64,000 nucleotides of DNA from positions 1 to 64,000 of the forward strand of contig JAHHHP010000007.1 in assembly GCA_019359275.1 (NCBI GenBank). Direction: 5' to 3'. This document shows positions 24,769 through 34,608 of the stretch, one piece after another. Under the pieces are notes generated by a model. That model was not told where the DNA came from. It was given only the letters and a program-made list of their open reading frames with translations, and searched no databases. The stretch comes from Myxacorys chilensis ATA2-1-KO14 (GTDB lineage: Bacteria; Cyanobacteriota; Cyanobacteriia; Leptolyngbyales; Leptolyngbyaceae). Position 1 is the first letter of the stretch. Each line of letters begins with the position of its first letter. Both the position numbers and the translations under genes were made by a program.

Positions 24769-27099
24769 TTAGCGAACGACTTGTTTCATGTAGTTCCCCC
24801 ATAACCCAGCAGCGATACCGCTATTCCCGTTTGTAGAGGTGTTCTCGTCGTTTCCTAACCAAATTCCCGTTACAATTTCGCGATTTGGTATATACCCAAC
24901 AAACCATAAATCTATATTGTCATTTGTTGTTCCGGTCTTGCCTGCCTCTCCCAAACCGAGAGCGGCACTTTGCCCTGTTCCAGAGCGCACCACGCCTTGC
25001 AACATAGAAGTCATCGTATTAGCAACGTCCGCTGGAATCGCTTGAACGTTATTCTCTCCGTCTTGATCCGCGCGGTAAACGATTCGACAGGTGCTAAGGT
25101 CTTCGCGCGTTTTACAATCGCTACTGTCGAGAATGCGTTTAATCGTGTGGGGTCGATTCTGCACACCTTGGTTTGCCAAAACGCCAAAGGCTCCGGTCAG
25201 TTCTAGCGGAGTGACTTCGCTTTGTCCTAAAACGAGTCCGGGCACGGGATTTAGATTTGAGCGAATGCCCATCTTGCGAGCCGTATCAACGACTTGGTCG
25301 AGTCCGACTTCCTGAGCGACACGCAGTGCAATCACGTTCTCCGATTGGGCAACCCCAGTCGCCATATCCAGACTACCGCCGCCAGTCCGACAGCCATCAA
25401 ACGTGCTGCCACCCCATGAGAGCGGAGCACACGAGAACGACGCACTGGGAGGAATGCCTTGAGCGATCGCACTGGTGTAGGCAAAAATTTTGAATGTTGA
25501 TCCCGGCTGACGCTGGGCTTGAGTGGCCCGATTAAATTGGCTTTCTTCATAGTCCACGCCGCCGACTAGTGCCATCACCTCCCCTGTTTTTGCATTCAGG
25601 GTGACTAAGGCTCCTTGCGAAAATCCGGCGCTACTGCCTTGAGTCTCGACCGTGTTACGTAAGTTACTTTCGGCCGCAGTTTGCATTCGCTTATCGAGTC
25701 CGGTTTCAACAATGAAATTGCCTTCTCTTGCCAAATCTCCACCGAGCAACTCTTCTAACTCGTCAAACACCGCGCTGTAGTAATAGGGCGCGATCGTACT
25801 GGTTAATTCTTGGCGAGCCGCCGGACTGATTTCCAACCGCGATCGCCGCGCCCGCTGCGCCTCTTCTTGTGAAACCATGCCTTGCTCTGCCATCCGCGTG
25901 ATCACGCCATCGCGATACCTGATCGCACTTTTATAGCTCCGAACTGGGTTAAAGCTGTTGGGTGCAGGCAGAATTCCGACCAGAGTTGCCGCTTCAGACA
26001 GATCGAGATCTTTGGAGGACTTGCCAAAGTAAAACTGAGCCGCATCTTCAAACCCGTAGATGCCGCTACCCAGGTAAACCCGATTGAGATAGGTCAGCAG
26101 CAAATAATCTTTGCTGTAGACCGTCTCCAATTTGAGCGCCACGATCGCTTCTCGAAGCTTGCGACCCGCAGAGTCCTGTCGCCCTACATAATCTCTGAAT
26201 GTGTTTCGCGCGAGTTGTTGCGTTAGGGTACTGCCCCCTTCTCGAATTTCGCCGCCTTTGATATTGGTGACTAAGGCTCGACTTGTACCAATCGGATCGA
26301 CGCCAATGTGCCAATAGTAGCGAGAGTCTTCAGACGCCATCAGGGCCTTGGGCAAGTAGGGCGAAAATTCGCGTAGGTTTTGCATTTCCAAGTGGCGTTG
26401 GGTGCGCGGCGTTCTCAACGGTTCGCCATCTTTAGACGACACCACCACTGGGCCTTGAACCGAAACGGGCAGTGGGTAAACCGAAAATTTTTGCCATTCA
26501 ACGCCAATAATCAACGCGGTTAGGGCTGAAGCGGCTGTTACCCCATACAAGCCATAGCGCACCGCTTTGAGATACCAGGGAATGGGATCTTTGAACTCAA
26601 GGCGAACGGCAGCGGCGAGTTCTGGTGGCCCTAAGGTCAGCACATCACCGTTGTAAAGGGTTTTAGAGCGGAGTCTCCGCTTCCCGCGATAGATGCCATT
26701 GGTGGACTCTTCATCGCGGATTAAAAAGCGCGATCGCATCGGGATGCCCAAAAACTTGCGCTTGCGATCGCGCTTCACCACTAGATGCGTCTGGCTCACG
26801 ACCGGATTTCGCACCACAATGTCACACGCCTTAGAACTACGCCCCAACACGTAGCGATCGCCCAGTAACGGAAAAACATCGGCGGTTGGCGCGTCTGCAT
26901 CCTGCACCAAAAGCTCTGGTACACGGGCGTTAGGCTTAATTTTGAGACGAGAGAAGTTAATTCTTGTCAGCGTCGTCTTGACTGCCTGAGTCATTGTACC
27001 CAGCAGCGTTTTCGATGCCTTGCGTGAATTTCCAGCAGGGGGGCGGGGGGGTAGCGGCGGTTGAGTCATGCGATATCGAGCAGCAGTACTGCGTTCCAT
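24769..27099 (-). CDS. Class A penicillin-binding protein with N-terminal FHA domain
   Basis: A 776-aa bifunctional peptidoglycan synthase. Residues 60-165 form a cytoplasmic FHA domain (YVLGRSSKACDIVV, then RDEESTNGIYRGKRRL) that binds phosphothreonine. A membrane helix near 185-205 follows, then the GT51 glycosyltransferase (SEDSRYYWHIGVDPIGTSRA and EGGSTLTQQLARN), then the transpeptidase with QPGSTFKIF (catalytic Ser), SEN and KTGTT. The FHA fusion suggests control by Ser/Thr kinases. The start could be 27099 or an internal ATG at 27069; neither has a clear ribosome binding site. Confidence 0.9.
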   Translation of the reverse strand: MERSTAARYRMTQPPLPPRPPAGNSRKASKTLLGTMTQAVKTTLTRINFSRLKIKPNARVPELLVQDADAPTADVFPLLGDRYVLGRSSKACDIVVRNPVVSQTHLVVKRDRKRKFLGIPMRSRFLIRDEESTNGIYRGKRRLRSKTLYNGDVLTLGPPELAAAVRLEFKDPIPWYLKAVRYGLYGVTAASALTALIIGVEWQKFSVYPLPVSVQGPVVVSSKDGEPLRTPRTQRHLEMQNLREFSPYLPKALMASEDSRYYWHIGVDPIGTSRALVTNIKGGEIREGGSTLTQQLARNTFRDYVGRQDSAGRKLREAIVALKLETVYSKDYLLLTYLNRVYLGSGIYGFEDAAQFYFGKSSKDLDLSEAATLVGILPAPNSFNPVRSYKSAIRYRDGVITRMAEQGMVSQEEAQRARRSRLEISPAARQELTSTIAPYYYSAVFDELEELLGGDLAREGNFIVETGLDKRMQTAAESNLRNTVETQGSSAGFSQGALVTLNAKTGEVMALVGGVDYEESQFNRATQAQRQPGSTFKIFAYTSAIAQGIPPSASFSCAPLSWGGSTFDGCRTGGGSLDMATGVAQSENVIALRVAQEVGLDQVVDTARKMGIRSNLNPVPGLVLGQSEVTPLELTGAFGVLANQGVQNRPHTIKRILDSSDCKTREDLSTCRIVYRADQDGENNVQAIPADVANTMTSMLQGVVRSGTGQSAALGLGEAGKTGTTNDNIDLWFVGYIPNREIVTGIWLGNDENTSTNGNSGIAAGLWGNYMKQVVR

Positions 27100-27154
27100 T
27101 CTAAAGGAGGAGACAGACGAAGCATCGCCCTTCGTCTCCTCTGAGTATCTCTAA

Positions 27155-27442
27155 CTACCGTTTGAAGGGGTCGTGTTCCGCCAAAATTTTCTCTAGTTTT
27201 GCTTCATCGACTCGTGAGATTAATCGTTTTGATTCGTGAATGTCGCGTACTGTCTTCGACAAGCTGAACGTAGAGGCAATCGAAAACACCGTTCCCATGC
27301 CCACATAGGACTTAACCCAGCCATCCACAGGCAGGCAGAAGATGCCTACGGTGGTTGCCGAAACTGAAATCACGAACGCTGCCCACGATTGAACAATCCA
27401 GGCATTGCTATGGATTTGGGGAGCGGTATCGAGTTTCTGCAT
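27155..27442 (-). CDS. YiaA/YiaB family two-helix inner-membrane protein
   Basis: A 95-aa protein with two membrane helices (IVQSWAAFVISVSATTVGIF and YVGMGTVFSIASTFSLSKTV) followed by a charged cytoplasmic tail containing RDIHESKRLISRVDEAKLEK. This matches the YiaAB family, of unknown function. ATG 27442 is used because AGGTTAG precedes it and the frame upstream is not membrane-compatible. Confidence 0.8.
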   Translation of the reverse strand: MQKLDTAPQIHSNAWIVQSWAAFVISVSATTVGIFCLPVDGWVKSYVGMGTVFSIASTFSLSKTVRDIHESKRLISRVDEAKLEKILAEHDPFKR

Positions 27443-27817
27443 ACTAACCTCAAAAAGAAAAGGAAATTGTGTTTTCACAATATCAGTTAATTCGTACGCG
27501 AAGTATTTTAAGTGGACACTCGACAAAGCGGCTTGAAAATGCACAATTTGAAATCTGGACAATTAAAATTTTGGACGAAAACGAATGCCCATTTAATCGT
27601 TTTGCATAGTTCAAAATTTCTGCCGTGTAAAGCTTTGATGAATTTTAATGACCTTGCAAATAATGAATGATGAGTAGCAATCTCTCACTTTATTCAGGTC
27701 TCCTAACAATCTTGTTAGACAGGTAGATATTGTCTGATTAAACTAGTAGTGAAGATTCGTGTGTAACGTTTCGCAATACTCCTCTCTGCCCTTTGTCCTA
27801 CTCTCTTCTAAACTCAC

Positions 27818-29155
27818 ATGCTTAATTCAACCCAGCCTCATCGTGTCGTCATTATCGGTGGCGGCTTCGGCGGACTCTACGCTGCCAAAGCCTTTGCTCA
27901 GTCCGCTAACGTCGAAGTGACTGTAATCGACAAACGGAACTTCCACCTGTTCCAGCCACTCCTCTATCAGGTAGCTACTGGAACACTGTCTCCAGCCGAT
28001 ATTTCGTCTCCCCTGCGATCAATTCTCAGTCAGCAGAAAAATGCGCGCGTCTTGATGAAAGAAGTCGTAGATATCGATGCCGAGCAGCAAGCGGTAATTA
28101 CGTCAGAGTCGGTGATTCCGTATGACACGCTGATTGTGGCAACCGGAGTGAGCCATCACTATTTTGGCAACGATCAGTGGAAGGAGTCGGCTCCAGGTCT
28201 CAAAACTGTAGAAGATGCGCTCGAAATTCGCCGCAAAATTTTCGTGGCGTTTGAAGCGGCAGAGAAAGAAACCGATCCCGAAAAGCGTAAGGCACTGCTG
28301 ACGTTTGTGATTGTCGGTGCAGGTCCGACGGGTGTTGAACTAGCAGGCGCGATCGCAGATCTGGCATACACCACCCTGAAGCATGATTTTCGCACGATCG
28401 ATACTCGTGAAACCCGCGTGATGCTGCTAGAAGGACTCGATCGTGTCCTGCCTCCCTTCGCCCCCGACCTCTCTGAAAAAGCCAAAGAAGCGCTGACTCG
28501 TCGTGGCGTCACCGTGTCAACCAGCACGCGAGTCACCCAAATTGAAGCTAATGCCGTTACGTTTCAGAAAGGCGAAACAACAGAAACGATTGCCGCGCAA
28601 ACGATTCTGTGGGCAGCAGGCGTGAAAGCGTCCTCGATGGGACGAGTGCTAGAGCAGCGTGCAGAAGCTTCGCTCGATCGCGTCGGTCGAGTCATGGTCG
28701 AGGCCGATTTGAGTTTGCCAAAGTATCCCAACATTCTTGTGATTGGCGACCTAGCGCACTTCAACCATCACGATGGAACGCCGCTTCCAGGAGTCGCCCC
28801 GGTTGCGATGCAGGAAGGGGACTATGTAGCGCGGCTCGTTCAAGCGCGGCTGCAAAATCGTGCTATCCCTGAATTTGTCTACCGAAACGTGGGCAGCCTT
28901 GCAGTGATTGGACGCAATGATGCTGTCGTCGATCTAGGATTCATTCGATTCTCCGGCTTTATTGCTTGGTTTGTCTGGATCGTCGCGCATATCTATTACC
29001 TGATCGAGTTTGACAACAAACTTGTCGTGATGGTGCAGTGGGCGTGGGATTATGTCACCCGTAAGCGAGGGGCTAGACTCATCACCGGCACGGAGCTTGA
29101 AGAATTAGGGACAAAGCCAGCCTCAGAACTTGATAAATCTCCGATTAAGGTGTAG
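27818..29155 (+). CDS. Type II NADH dehydrogenase-like FAD oxidoreductase (NDH-2)
   Basis: A 445-aa single-subunit NAD(P)H dehydrogenase that passes electrons to quinone without pumping protons. It contains an FAD motif (VVIIGGGFGGLYAAKAF), the conserved FHLFQPLLYQVATGTLSP, an NAD motif (FVIVGAGPTGVELAGAIADL) and the FAD ribose contact VIGDLAHFNHHDG. The C-terminal amphipathic segment (FSGFIAWFVWIVAHIYYLIE) is the membrane anchor. In cyanobacteria such enzymes may act as redox sensors. A strong terminator lies after it. Confidence 0.9.
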   Translation: MLNSTQPHRVVIIGGGFGGLYAAKAFAQSANVEVTVIDKRNFHLFQPLLYQVATGTLSPADISSPLRSILSQQKNARVLMKEVVDIDAEQQAVITSESVIPYDTLIVATGVSHHYFGNDQWKESAPGLKTVEDALEIRRKIFVAFEAAEKETDPEKRKALLTFVIVGAGPTGVELAGAIADLAYTTLKHDFRTIDTRETRVMLLEGLDRVLPPFAPDLSEKAKEALTRRGVTVSTSTRVTQIEANAVTFQKGETTETIAAQTILWAAGVKASSMGRVLEQRAEASLDRVGRVMVEADLSLPKYPNILVIGDLAHFNHHDGTPLPGVAPVAMQEGDYVARLVQARLQNRAIPEFVYRNVGSLAVIGRNDAVVDLGFIRFSGFIAWFVWIVAHIYYLIEFDNKLVVMVQWAWDYVTRKRGARLITGTELEELGTKPASELDKSPIKV

Positions 29156-29177
29156 AGGAAGTAGGGCAGACAAGGAA

Positions 29178-29228
29178 ATATGAGTAGGAGTGGGGAATGA
29201 GGTGACTCATTCCTACTCATATCTTTTT
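29178..29228 (+). terminator. Terminator of the NDH-2 gene
   Basis: ATATGAGTAGG (29178-29188) pairs with CCTACTCATAT (29212-29222), with an inner AATGAG/CTCATT stem and one asymmetric bulge, followed by TTTTT at 29224-29228. Confidence 0.75.
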
Positions 29229-29240
29229 CTTGTGTTCACT

Positions 29241-30551
29241 ATGTATCACGCCGTATCGCCTGCTCAACAGTTCTTTCAGCAAGGAGTCCGACTCGCGAAG
29301 GCTGGGGTTTATGAGGACGCGATCGCGCTCTTCCAAAAAGCGTTAGAGCGGGAGGCAACATCCTATGAAACTTGGTACGAATGCGGCAAAGCCCTACACA
29401 CACTAGAACAATACGAAGAGGCCATCGAAAGTTTTGCAGAGGTTCTCACGCTCAAACCCGACTATGCTCCCGCTTGGAACAATCAAGGTATCGCGTTAGC
29501 ACAGTTAGGCCGCTATGACGAAGCGGTTGCTAGCTATGATCGGGCGATCAAGATTTTCCCGCGTAACTACAAAGCTTGGTACAACCGAGGCAATGCTTTG
29601 ATGCGGCTTAATGCTAACTATGAAGCACTGCAAAGCTACGAACAAACCCTAAAACTCAAGCCTGACTATGCTAGAGCTTGGTACAACCGGGGTATTGTTC
29701 TCACCCATTTTCAGCGCTTTGATGAGGCGATCTCTAGCTATAGTCGTGCATTATCCTTCCGTCCTCATTTTTCGGCAGCACACTATAACCAAGGCAACTT
29801 ACTATACCGAACCGAACGGTATGCAGAAGCGTTGCTCAGCTATGAGCGCGTGTTAGAGATTCGTCCGACCCTGTATGAGGTTTGGTATAACCAGGCGAAT
29901 GCGTTACACAAGCTGGGATTTGATGAGAAAGCTTTGCTTAGTTATGACAAGGCGTTGGAGTTGAAGCCGAGTGCGTGTGAAATTTGGTGCAGCCGCGCGA
30001 CTGCCTTGGATGCTCTTGGTCGATATGACGAAGCCACTACGAATTTCCGTCGTGCCGTTGAGATTAAACCTGATTTTTATGAGGCGTGGTACAGCTTTGG
30101 CAGCAGCTTTCATCGACGCGGGCAGTACCAAACCGCGATCGCACAGTATGACAAAGCGATCGCTATCAAATCCGATTTTGCAGAAGCGTGGAGCAATCGT
30201 GGCATTGCCTTGAGAAAAATGGGGCGCTACCAAGATGCGATCGCCAGCTTTGATGCCGCGTTGAAAGTTAGCCCCAACGAGAATCGAACTTGGTATCGGC
30301 GGGGACGAGCCTTGGCCCATCTCGGCAATAGTGAAGGCGCGATCGCCAGCTATGATAGAGCGTTGAAAATTAATTCAAATTATGCCAAAGCCTGGTGCAG
30401 TCGCGGCGTTGAGTTGAGTCGTTTGGGTCAGCACGAAAGCGCGATCGCGAGTTACGATCGTGCGATCGCGCTTAATGAAAACCTTGTAGACGCAAAATCT
30501 CGACGCTCTGCATCTGCTAAAGCTCTAGATGCCGAATCAAGCAATTTTTAA
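29241..30551 (+). CDS. Tetratricopeptide repeat protein
   Basis: A 436-aa protein built almost entirely of about twelve 34-residue TPR units (for example YAPAWNNQGIALAQLGRYDE and YKAWYNRGNALMRLNANYEA). No signal peptide, membrane helix or other domain. TPR arrays serve as protein-protein interaction scaffolds. ATG 29241 is chosen because the upstream in-frame extension overlaps the terminator hairpin of the previous gene. The partner is unknown. Confidence 0.87.
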   Translation: MYHAVSPAQQFFQQGVRLAKAGVYEDAIALFQKALEREATSYETWYECGKALHTLEQYEEAIESFAEVLTLKPDYAPAWNNQGIALAQLGRYDEAVASYDRAIKIFPRNYKAWYNRGNALMRLNANYEALQSYEQTLKLKPDYARAWYNRGIVLTHFQRFDEAISSYSRALSFRPHFSAAHYNQGNLLYRTERYAEALLSYERVLEIRPTLYEVWYNQANALHKLGFDEKALLSYDKALELKPSACEIWCSRATALDALGRYDEATTNFRRAVEIKPDFYEAWYSFGSSFHRRGQYQTAIAQYDKAIAIKSDFAEAWSNRGIALRKMGRYQDAIASFDAALKVSPNENRTWYRRGRALAHLGNSEGAIASYDRALKINSNYAKAWCSRGVELSRLGQHESAIASYDRAIALNENLVDAKSRRSASAKALDAESSNF

Positions 30552-30694
30552 GATTAAATGATTTATAAATGCGAAAATGATACCTACTAAAAATTCGTAG
30601 CTTGTCAGTTAAGTTAAGCCGTTAAGGGTAACAACTTAATAAACCGCAAACTACGAATTACGCTTAGGTGTTATTGAAGCGCAAAGTCAAAAAA

Positions 30695-30883
30695 TTATGC
30701 TTTGTCAAGAGTATCTTTGACTGCATCTTTTGCATCTTCTTTAGTGTTGCGAGCTTCAGCTTCGGTCTGCTTAGCTTTACCTTCTAGCTTATCGCCAGGG
30801 TCGCCACTAACATTACCTGCTGCTTCTTGCACTTTGCCTTCAACGTTCTTAGCAGCAGCTTTAGCTTTTTCTTCTAAACTCAT
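30695..30883 (-). CDS. CsbD family stress protein
   Basis: A 62-aa, very hydrophilic helical protein (AAKNVEGKVQEAAGNVSGDP, then GDKLEGKAKQTEAEARNTKE) of the CsbD family, which accumulates in general stress. ATG 30883 has a canonical AAGGAG box. The gene is followed and preceded by non-coding DNA and is monocistronic. Confidence 0.88.
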   Translation of the reverse strand: MSLEEKAKAAAKNVEGKVQEAAGNVSGDPGDKLEGKAKQTEAEARNTKEDAKDAVKDTLDKA

Positions 30884-31262
30884 GATTTTACTCCTTAATG
30901 TTTTGACTAGACGCTCATACAACCGCGTCGCTTTATTTAACTGTATTCAATATAACCAAACACTTTCACACCAACATCTAACAGAAGATACAGTCTTAGT
31001 CGAATTTCTAATTTTGTTTCTCTGCCTAAAGATTGAATAAAGCATTGCACTGAACCATTCTGAGTTGGGAAAACGCTCTGATTAGAATTTATAAATAAAC
31101 TCTAGCTTTTTCCGCTCCACAATAGATAAAAAGTACTGTTCATCGGTTTGGATCAAGAGGTTTGAATCAGAAATTGATCCACATCAATTCGTGTTGCCAC
31201 ATTAACTCTTAAATACCAACTCTTTTAACTCCTAAACTGTGGGCATCGTCAGCAAAAACGCC

Positions 31263-32564
31263 ATGATTCGTCCGCTCAATCTTCAGCAGAAATTGCTCTA
31301 TAGCTGCACCTCTGCTGGAATCAATTTGATGAATACTACCGTTGCCACTTGGCTTCTTTACTTTTACGCGCCTCCATCCAACTCTGGTCGCCCTCAATAT
31401 CTTTCTGTCAGTTTGGTTGGCGTCTTGTTGACAATCGCTCAGCTATGGAATGCCGCGATTGATCCGTCTATTGGCTATTGGAGCGATGTTAGTCGTAGTC
31501 AGTGGGGGCGACGGCGACCCTTCATTGCGTTGGGAAGCTTGGTTACGGCTGTAGCGCTTTTGCTGTTGTGGACACCGCCTACTGCAAAATCGGGGTTGCT
31601 CAACGCTATTTACTTTTTGCTGGTGACGATCGCGTTCTATACCGGGCTGAGTTTGGTTGGCGTTCCCTACGATGGCAGCTTGGCAGAAATGGCGACTACT
31701 CCTGCTGAGCAAGTCAACTTAAGTATGTGGAAGAATGTGTTTGGCATCATTGGCGTGCTGTGTAGTGCCTTCATCGCCAGCGTTTTGTATAGTCATTGGG
31801 GCGCGATCGCAATGAGCTTGGCGATGGGTGCAATTTGGTTGGCATCAGTGGGACTGTCGCTACTGGTCTTACGCGAACGAATCCTTCCTGTTGCCCAAAG
31901 TTTGAGCTTTCGGCAAAGTATTGTTATCACCTTACAGAATCGACAGTTTTTAATTCTATGTGTCTCAACGATCGTCGTGCAGACGGCTTACGCGATGCTG
32001 CTCTCGAATCTGCCCTACTTTGTGACGCTGATTGTTCGTCAGCCGGAACCAACAGTGGGCAGGTTTCAAGGAATTATAGTTGTTGCGATGCTGCTTGCGG
32101 CTCCGATGTGGAATTGGCTGAGCCAGTTTTATCCCAATCGTCGGTTACTGTTAGTTTCCATGCTGGGATTAGCAACTAGCAGTGTCCTGCTGGCAGGAGT
32201 TGGAGTGTTGCCGGGAGTTGCGCTTGAGGTGCAAGCCGCGATCGCGCTTGCACTCATTGCTCCTTTTCTCGGCGGCTACTTTGTGTTGGTGTACGCACTC
32301 ATGGCCGCAGTGGTTGAGTATGACGAATGGCTGACGCAGCAGCGCCGAGAAGCTTTTCACTACAGCGTTTTCTCTCTCTCAGCAGGAATAGGAGTTTCCT
32401 TATCGACGCTAGTGATAGCGCCCATTTTTTCACGGTATGGGTATACGGTAGAGCAGCCGCTGGGGGTGCGGGTTGTGTTCCTAGCCGCCGCTATTCTAGT
32501 TGCGCTGGGTGCGTTTGTGTTTTTGGGATACCGTCTGGGAGACACGCTCTCCGAAACGCAATAG
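31263..32564 (+). CDS. MFS transporter of the GPH (glycoside/hexuronide:cation symporter) type
   Basis: A 433-aa, 12-helix transporter. The cytoplasmic loop YWSDVSRSQWGRRRPFIALG is the hallmark of GPH symporters, which move sugars with Na+ or H+. Other family parts are GLSLVGVPYDGSLAEM and the C-terminal ALMAAVVEYDEWLTQQRREA. ATG 31263 is preferred to GTG 31239; neither has a good ribosome binding site. It is convergent with the neutral invertase gene, so a link to sucrose or hexose metabolism is attractive but unproven. Confidence 0.85.
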   Translation: MIRPLNLQQKLLYSCTSAGINLMNTTVATWLLYFYAPPSNSGRPQYLSVSLVGVLLTIAQLWNAAIDPSIGYWSDVSRSQWGRRRPFIALGSLVTAVALLLLWTPPTAKSGLLNAIYFLLVTIAFYTGLSLVGVPYDGSLAEMATTPAEQVNLSMWKNVFGIIGVLCSAFIASVLYSHWGAIAMSLAMGAIWLASVGLSLLVLRERILPVAQSLSFRQSIVITLQNRQFLILCVSTIVVQTAYAMLLSNLPYFVTLIVRQPEPTVGRFQGIIVVAMLLAAPMWNWLSQFYPNRRLLLVSMLGLATSSVLLAGVGVLPGVALEVQAAIALALIAPFLGGYFVLVYALMAAVVEYDEWLTQQRREAFHYSVFSLSAGIGVSLSTLVIAPIFSRYGYTVEQPLGVRVVFLAAAILVALGAFVFLGYRLGDTLSETQ

Positions 32565-32597
32565 AAAGACAAGATTAATTGCATCCGCCGCTATGCA

Positions 32598-32630
32598 AGA
32601 TCTCCGATTTCTCGAAGAAATCGGAGATCT
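32598..32630. repeat. Perfect 33-bp palindromic hairpin between convergent genes
   Basis: AGATCTCCGATTTCT and its exact reverse complement (32616-32630) form a 15-bp stem with a CGA loop. I recall closely related palindromes dispersed in cyanobacterial genomes. Its place between the convergent transporter and invertase genes would suit a bidirectional transcription stop. Confidence 0.75.
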
Positions 32631-32718
32631 GGATAAGCCGTTCTTTGGGTTCACGGACTTAACGATACAAGACTTGCAGCATCTCTATAGGACAATCCTC
32701 ACAGATGGCTTGAGAGTG

Positions 32719-34113
32719 CTAGATGTCGCTTTCGTAGGTGATGAGCTTTAAATGCTGAGCATTGACAATGAATTCTTTTGCTAACAAATACCCAGAGATC
32801 GTCCAAGTTTGATATTTTCTCGCCTCTTTACCAATCAAACGTCCATCTGGGCCGTCATAGTATTCGGGCCAATGATCGAGCAATAGACGACGCTCCGCAA
32901 TTGCGATCGCATGATGTGCCAATTCTGCCCGCTCCATTTTTCGAGCCGCTGCTGCCAACATCCACAGCAACACGGGCCAACTTCCGCCATTGTGATACGA
33001 CCACGGGCGATTTTTTGGATCGGCTCCCGTCACGGTTCGCCATTCTCGGTCTTCTAGGGCTGGATAGCATACCTTCATCGGCATTTGACCGACCAGATCG
33101 CTCCATCGCAGCTCAATCAGATTCAAAATGCGCTGCGATTGCGACTCGTCAGTTAACGCTCCCATAATCGCCATCAAGTTACCCAACGCAAAAAACCGAC
33201 AGTCTAACTGAGACGGACCTAAATTACCTGCTAGGTAGCCTCCTGCTTCGGGTAGCCATTTTGCCAACCAGTAAAACGGAATCGAATCAGAGTAAAGGTT
33301 AAATTGGTTCAGTGCTTCTTCACCATATTCCTCAACCCGATAGCGGTAAATCACATTCAAGCGCTCCGAGTCTAGCCAGTAATTGTCTCGTAGTTGCATT
33401 CGCAGCGGCTGCAAACGGCTGTGAATGGCTCGTATCATGGCTTGATTTTGCGGATTGGGCAGCAGGAGTTCCAGACTGGCGCGGAGCGCAAAGTAGAACA
33501 GCGACTGAATCTCGATCGGGTGCCCATACAACCCCATGCGCCGATCAATCATCGTGGCTCCATCGGGAACCAGCATCATCGGGTACATATCAAATCGATT
33601 GACTAGACACAGTTCGAGAATGAGGCGAATTCCTTCTTGAACATCGTCTCGCTGACCGAGAGCCGTATCTTGAGTCGAAATCACGTAAGCGCGCAATAGA
33701 ATGATCCACCACAAGCAAGCGTCTGCTGGAGCAACTCGCCCGATCGCATGATCACCAAAATCAGCTTTGAGATATTCCTTCCCATTAATTGACTGAATCT
33801 TGAAACTAGCAGGCATCAGCCCACGGCTGGGTCTCAAACAGTCAAGCTGAGTTGTTTTCGGCTGTAGTTTCAGTGTGGCTTCTAAGAAATTGCGAACAAT
33901 CTCTGGTTTGCCTCGAATCAGAAACAGCAGCGCTGAGGAAATGAAGTCTCGAACAAAACACTGATCGTAATTTAGGGCAATAATATCTGGGTCAGACGCT
34001 GCGATCGTGCCAACGGGCTGTCCTTGATAATAAATAATCGACTTTTCCAGTGCATCCCACGCTTTTTCTGCAAGTTCTTGGTTGCTCAACGCTCCGCCCT
34101 CGTCTAAAGACAA
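32719..34113 (-). CDS. invA: Alkaline/neutral invertase (GH100)
   Basis: A 464-aa cytoplasmic sucrose hydrolase giving glucose and fructose, central to sucrose turnover in filamentous cyanobacteria. Family marks are [36 protein letters not shown], the [20 protein letters not shown] segment and the active-site [18 protein letters not shown]. The frame begins with TTG at 34113 and no ATG lies nearby; a second TTG at 34089 is possible, so the start is uncertain. It is convergent with the GPH sugar transporter. Confidence 0.9.
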   Translation of the reverse strand: MSLDEGGALSNQELAEKAWDALEKSIIYYQGQPVGTIAASDPDIIALNYDQCFVRDFISSALLFLIRGKPEIVRNFLEATLKLQPKTTQLDCLRPSRGLMPASFKIQSINGKEYLKADFGDHAIGRVAPADACLWWIILLRAYVISTQDTALGQRDDVQEGIRLILELCLVNRFDMYPMMLVPDGATMIDRRMGLYGHPIEIQSLFYFALRASLELLLPNPQNQAMIRAIHSRLQPLRMQLRDNYWLDSERLNVIYRYRVEEYGEEALNQFNLYSDSIPFYWLAKWLPEAGGYLAGNLGPSQLDCRFFALGNLMAIMGALTDESQSQRILNLIELRWSDLVGQMPMKVCYPALEDREWRTVTGADPKNRPWSYHNGGSWPVLLWMLAAAARKMERAELAHHAIAIAERRLLLDHWPEYYDGPDGRLIGKEARKYQTWTISGYLLAKEFIVNAQHLKLITYESDI

Positions 34114-34608
34114 TGAATCAGGCTCTATGGTAGATCAATCCAACAAAGCTAGGAACGAATGCCAATAAACGCTCATATTGTCCTAATACAGACTGTTCTA
34201 AGCACATGAACACAAAAAACTGAGCATCCAAATTTTCAATTGTTTAAGAAATCAAAGATGTTTTTATATACAACTTCGCCCATAAGTTGGACATTTTTTG
34301 AACCACATAAGTTGAGCAAATTTGAGAAGGAAAACTGACCTTATCGTGCTGTCTCACCTTGCAACTTCGATACTTCTAGCCACAAGCTGAACAACAGTAC
34401 AGACACACGAGCATAAACTAAACAAAGTTTTGTTTGTATAACTTTATGACTAAATCTGTTCTCATTTTCTACGTATTAAAAATTAGTTAAAGAAGCGACC
34501 ACTCCAAAGATTTCTTCAATAAACTTTGCTTGTTTGAGAAATACTATTTCCTTACTCCATTCAGTTGTCCTTCGCAAATCATATTCATCGTTTCAATCCC
34601 TCGTAGCG
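34114..34608 (-). other. Intergenic region upstream of invertase
   Basis: About 495 non-coding bases between the two-component genes and invA. Three similar motifs are visible: CATAAGTTGGAC at 34281, CATAAGTTGAGC at 34306 and CACAAGCTGAAC at 34381, spaced 25 and 75 bp apart. A short AAACAAA/TTTGTTT palindrome lies near 34420. No gene seen. Confidence 0.4.

Noticed and set aside
32593..32751. Small plus-strand frame starting MQDLRFLEEIGDL
   Set aside because: Its first codons are simply one arm and loop of the dispersed palindrome, and its end overlaps invA; no ribosome binding site.
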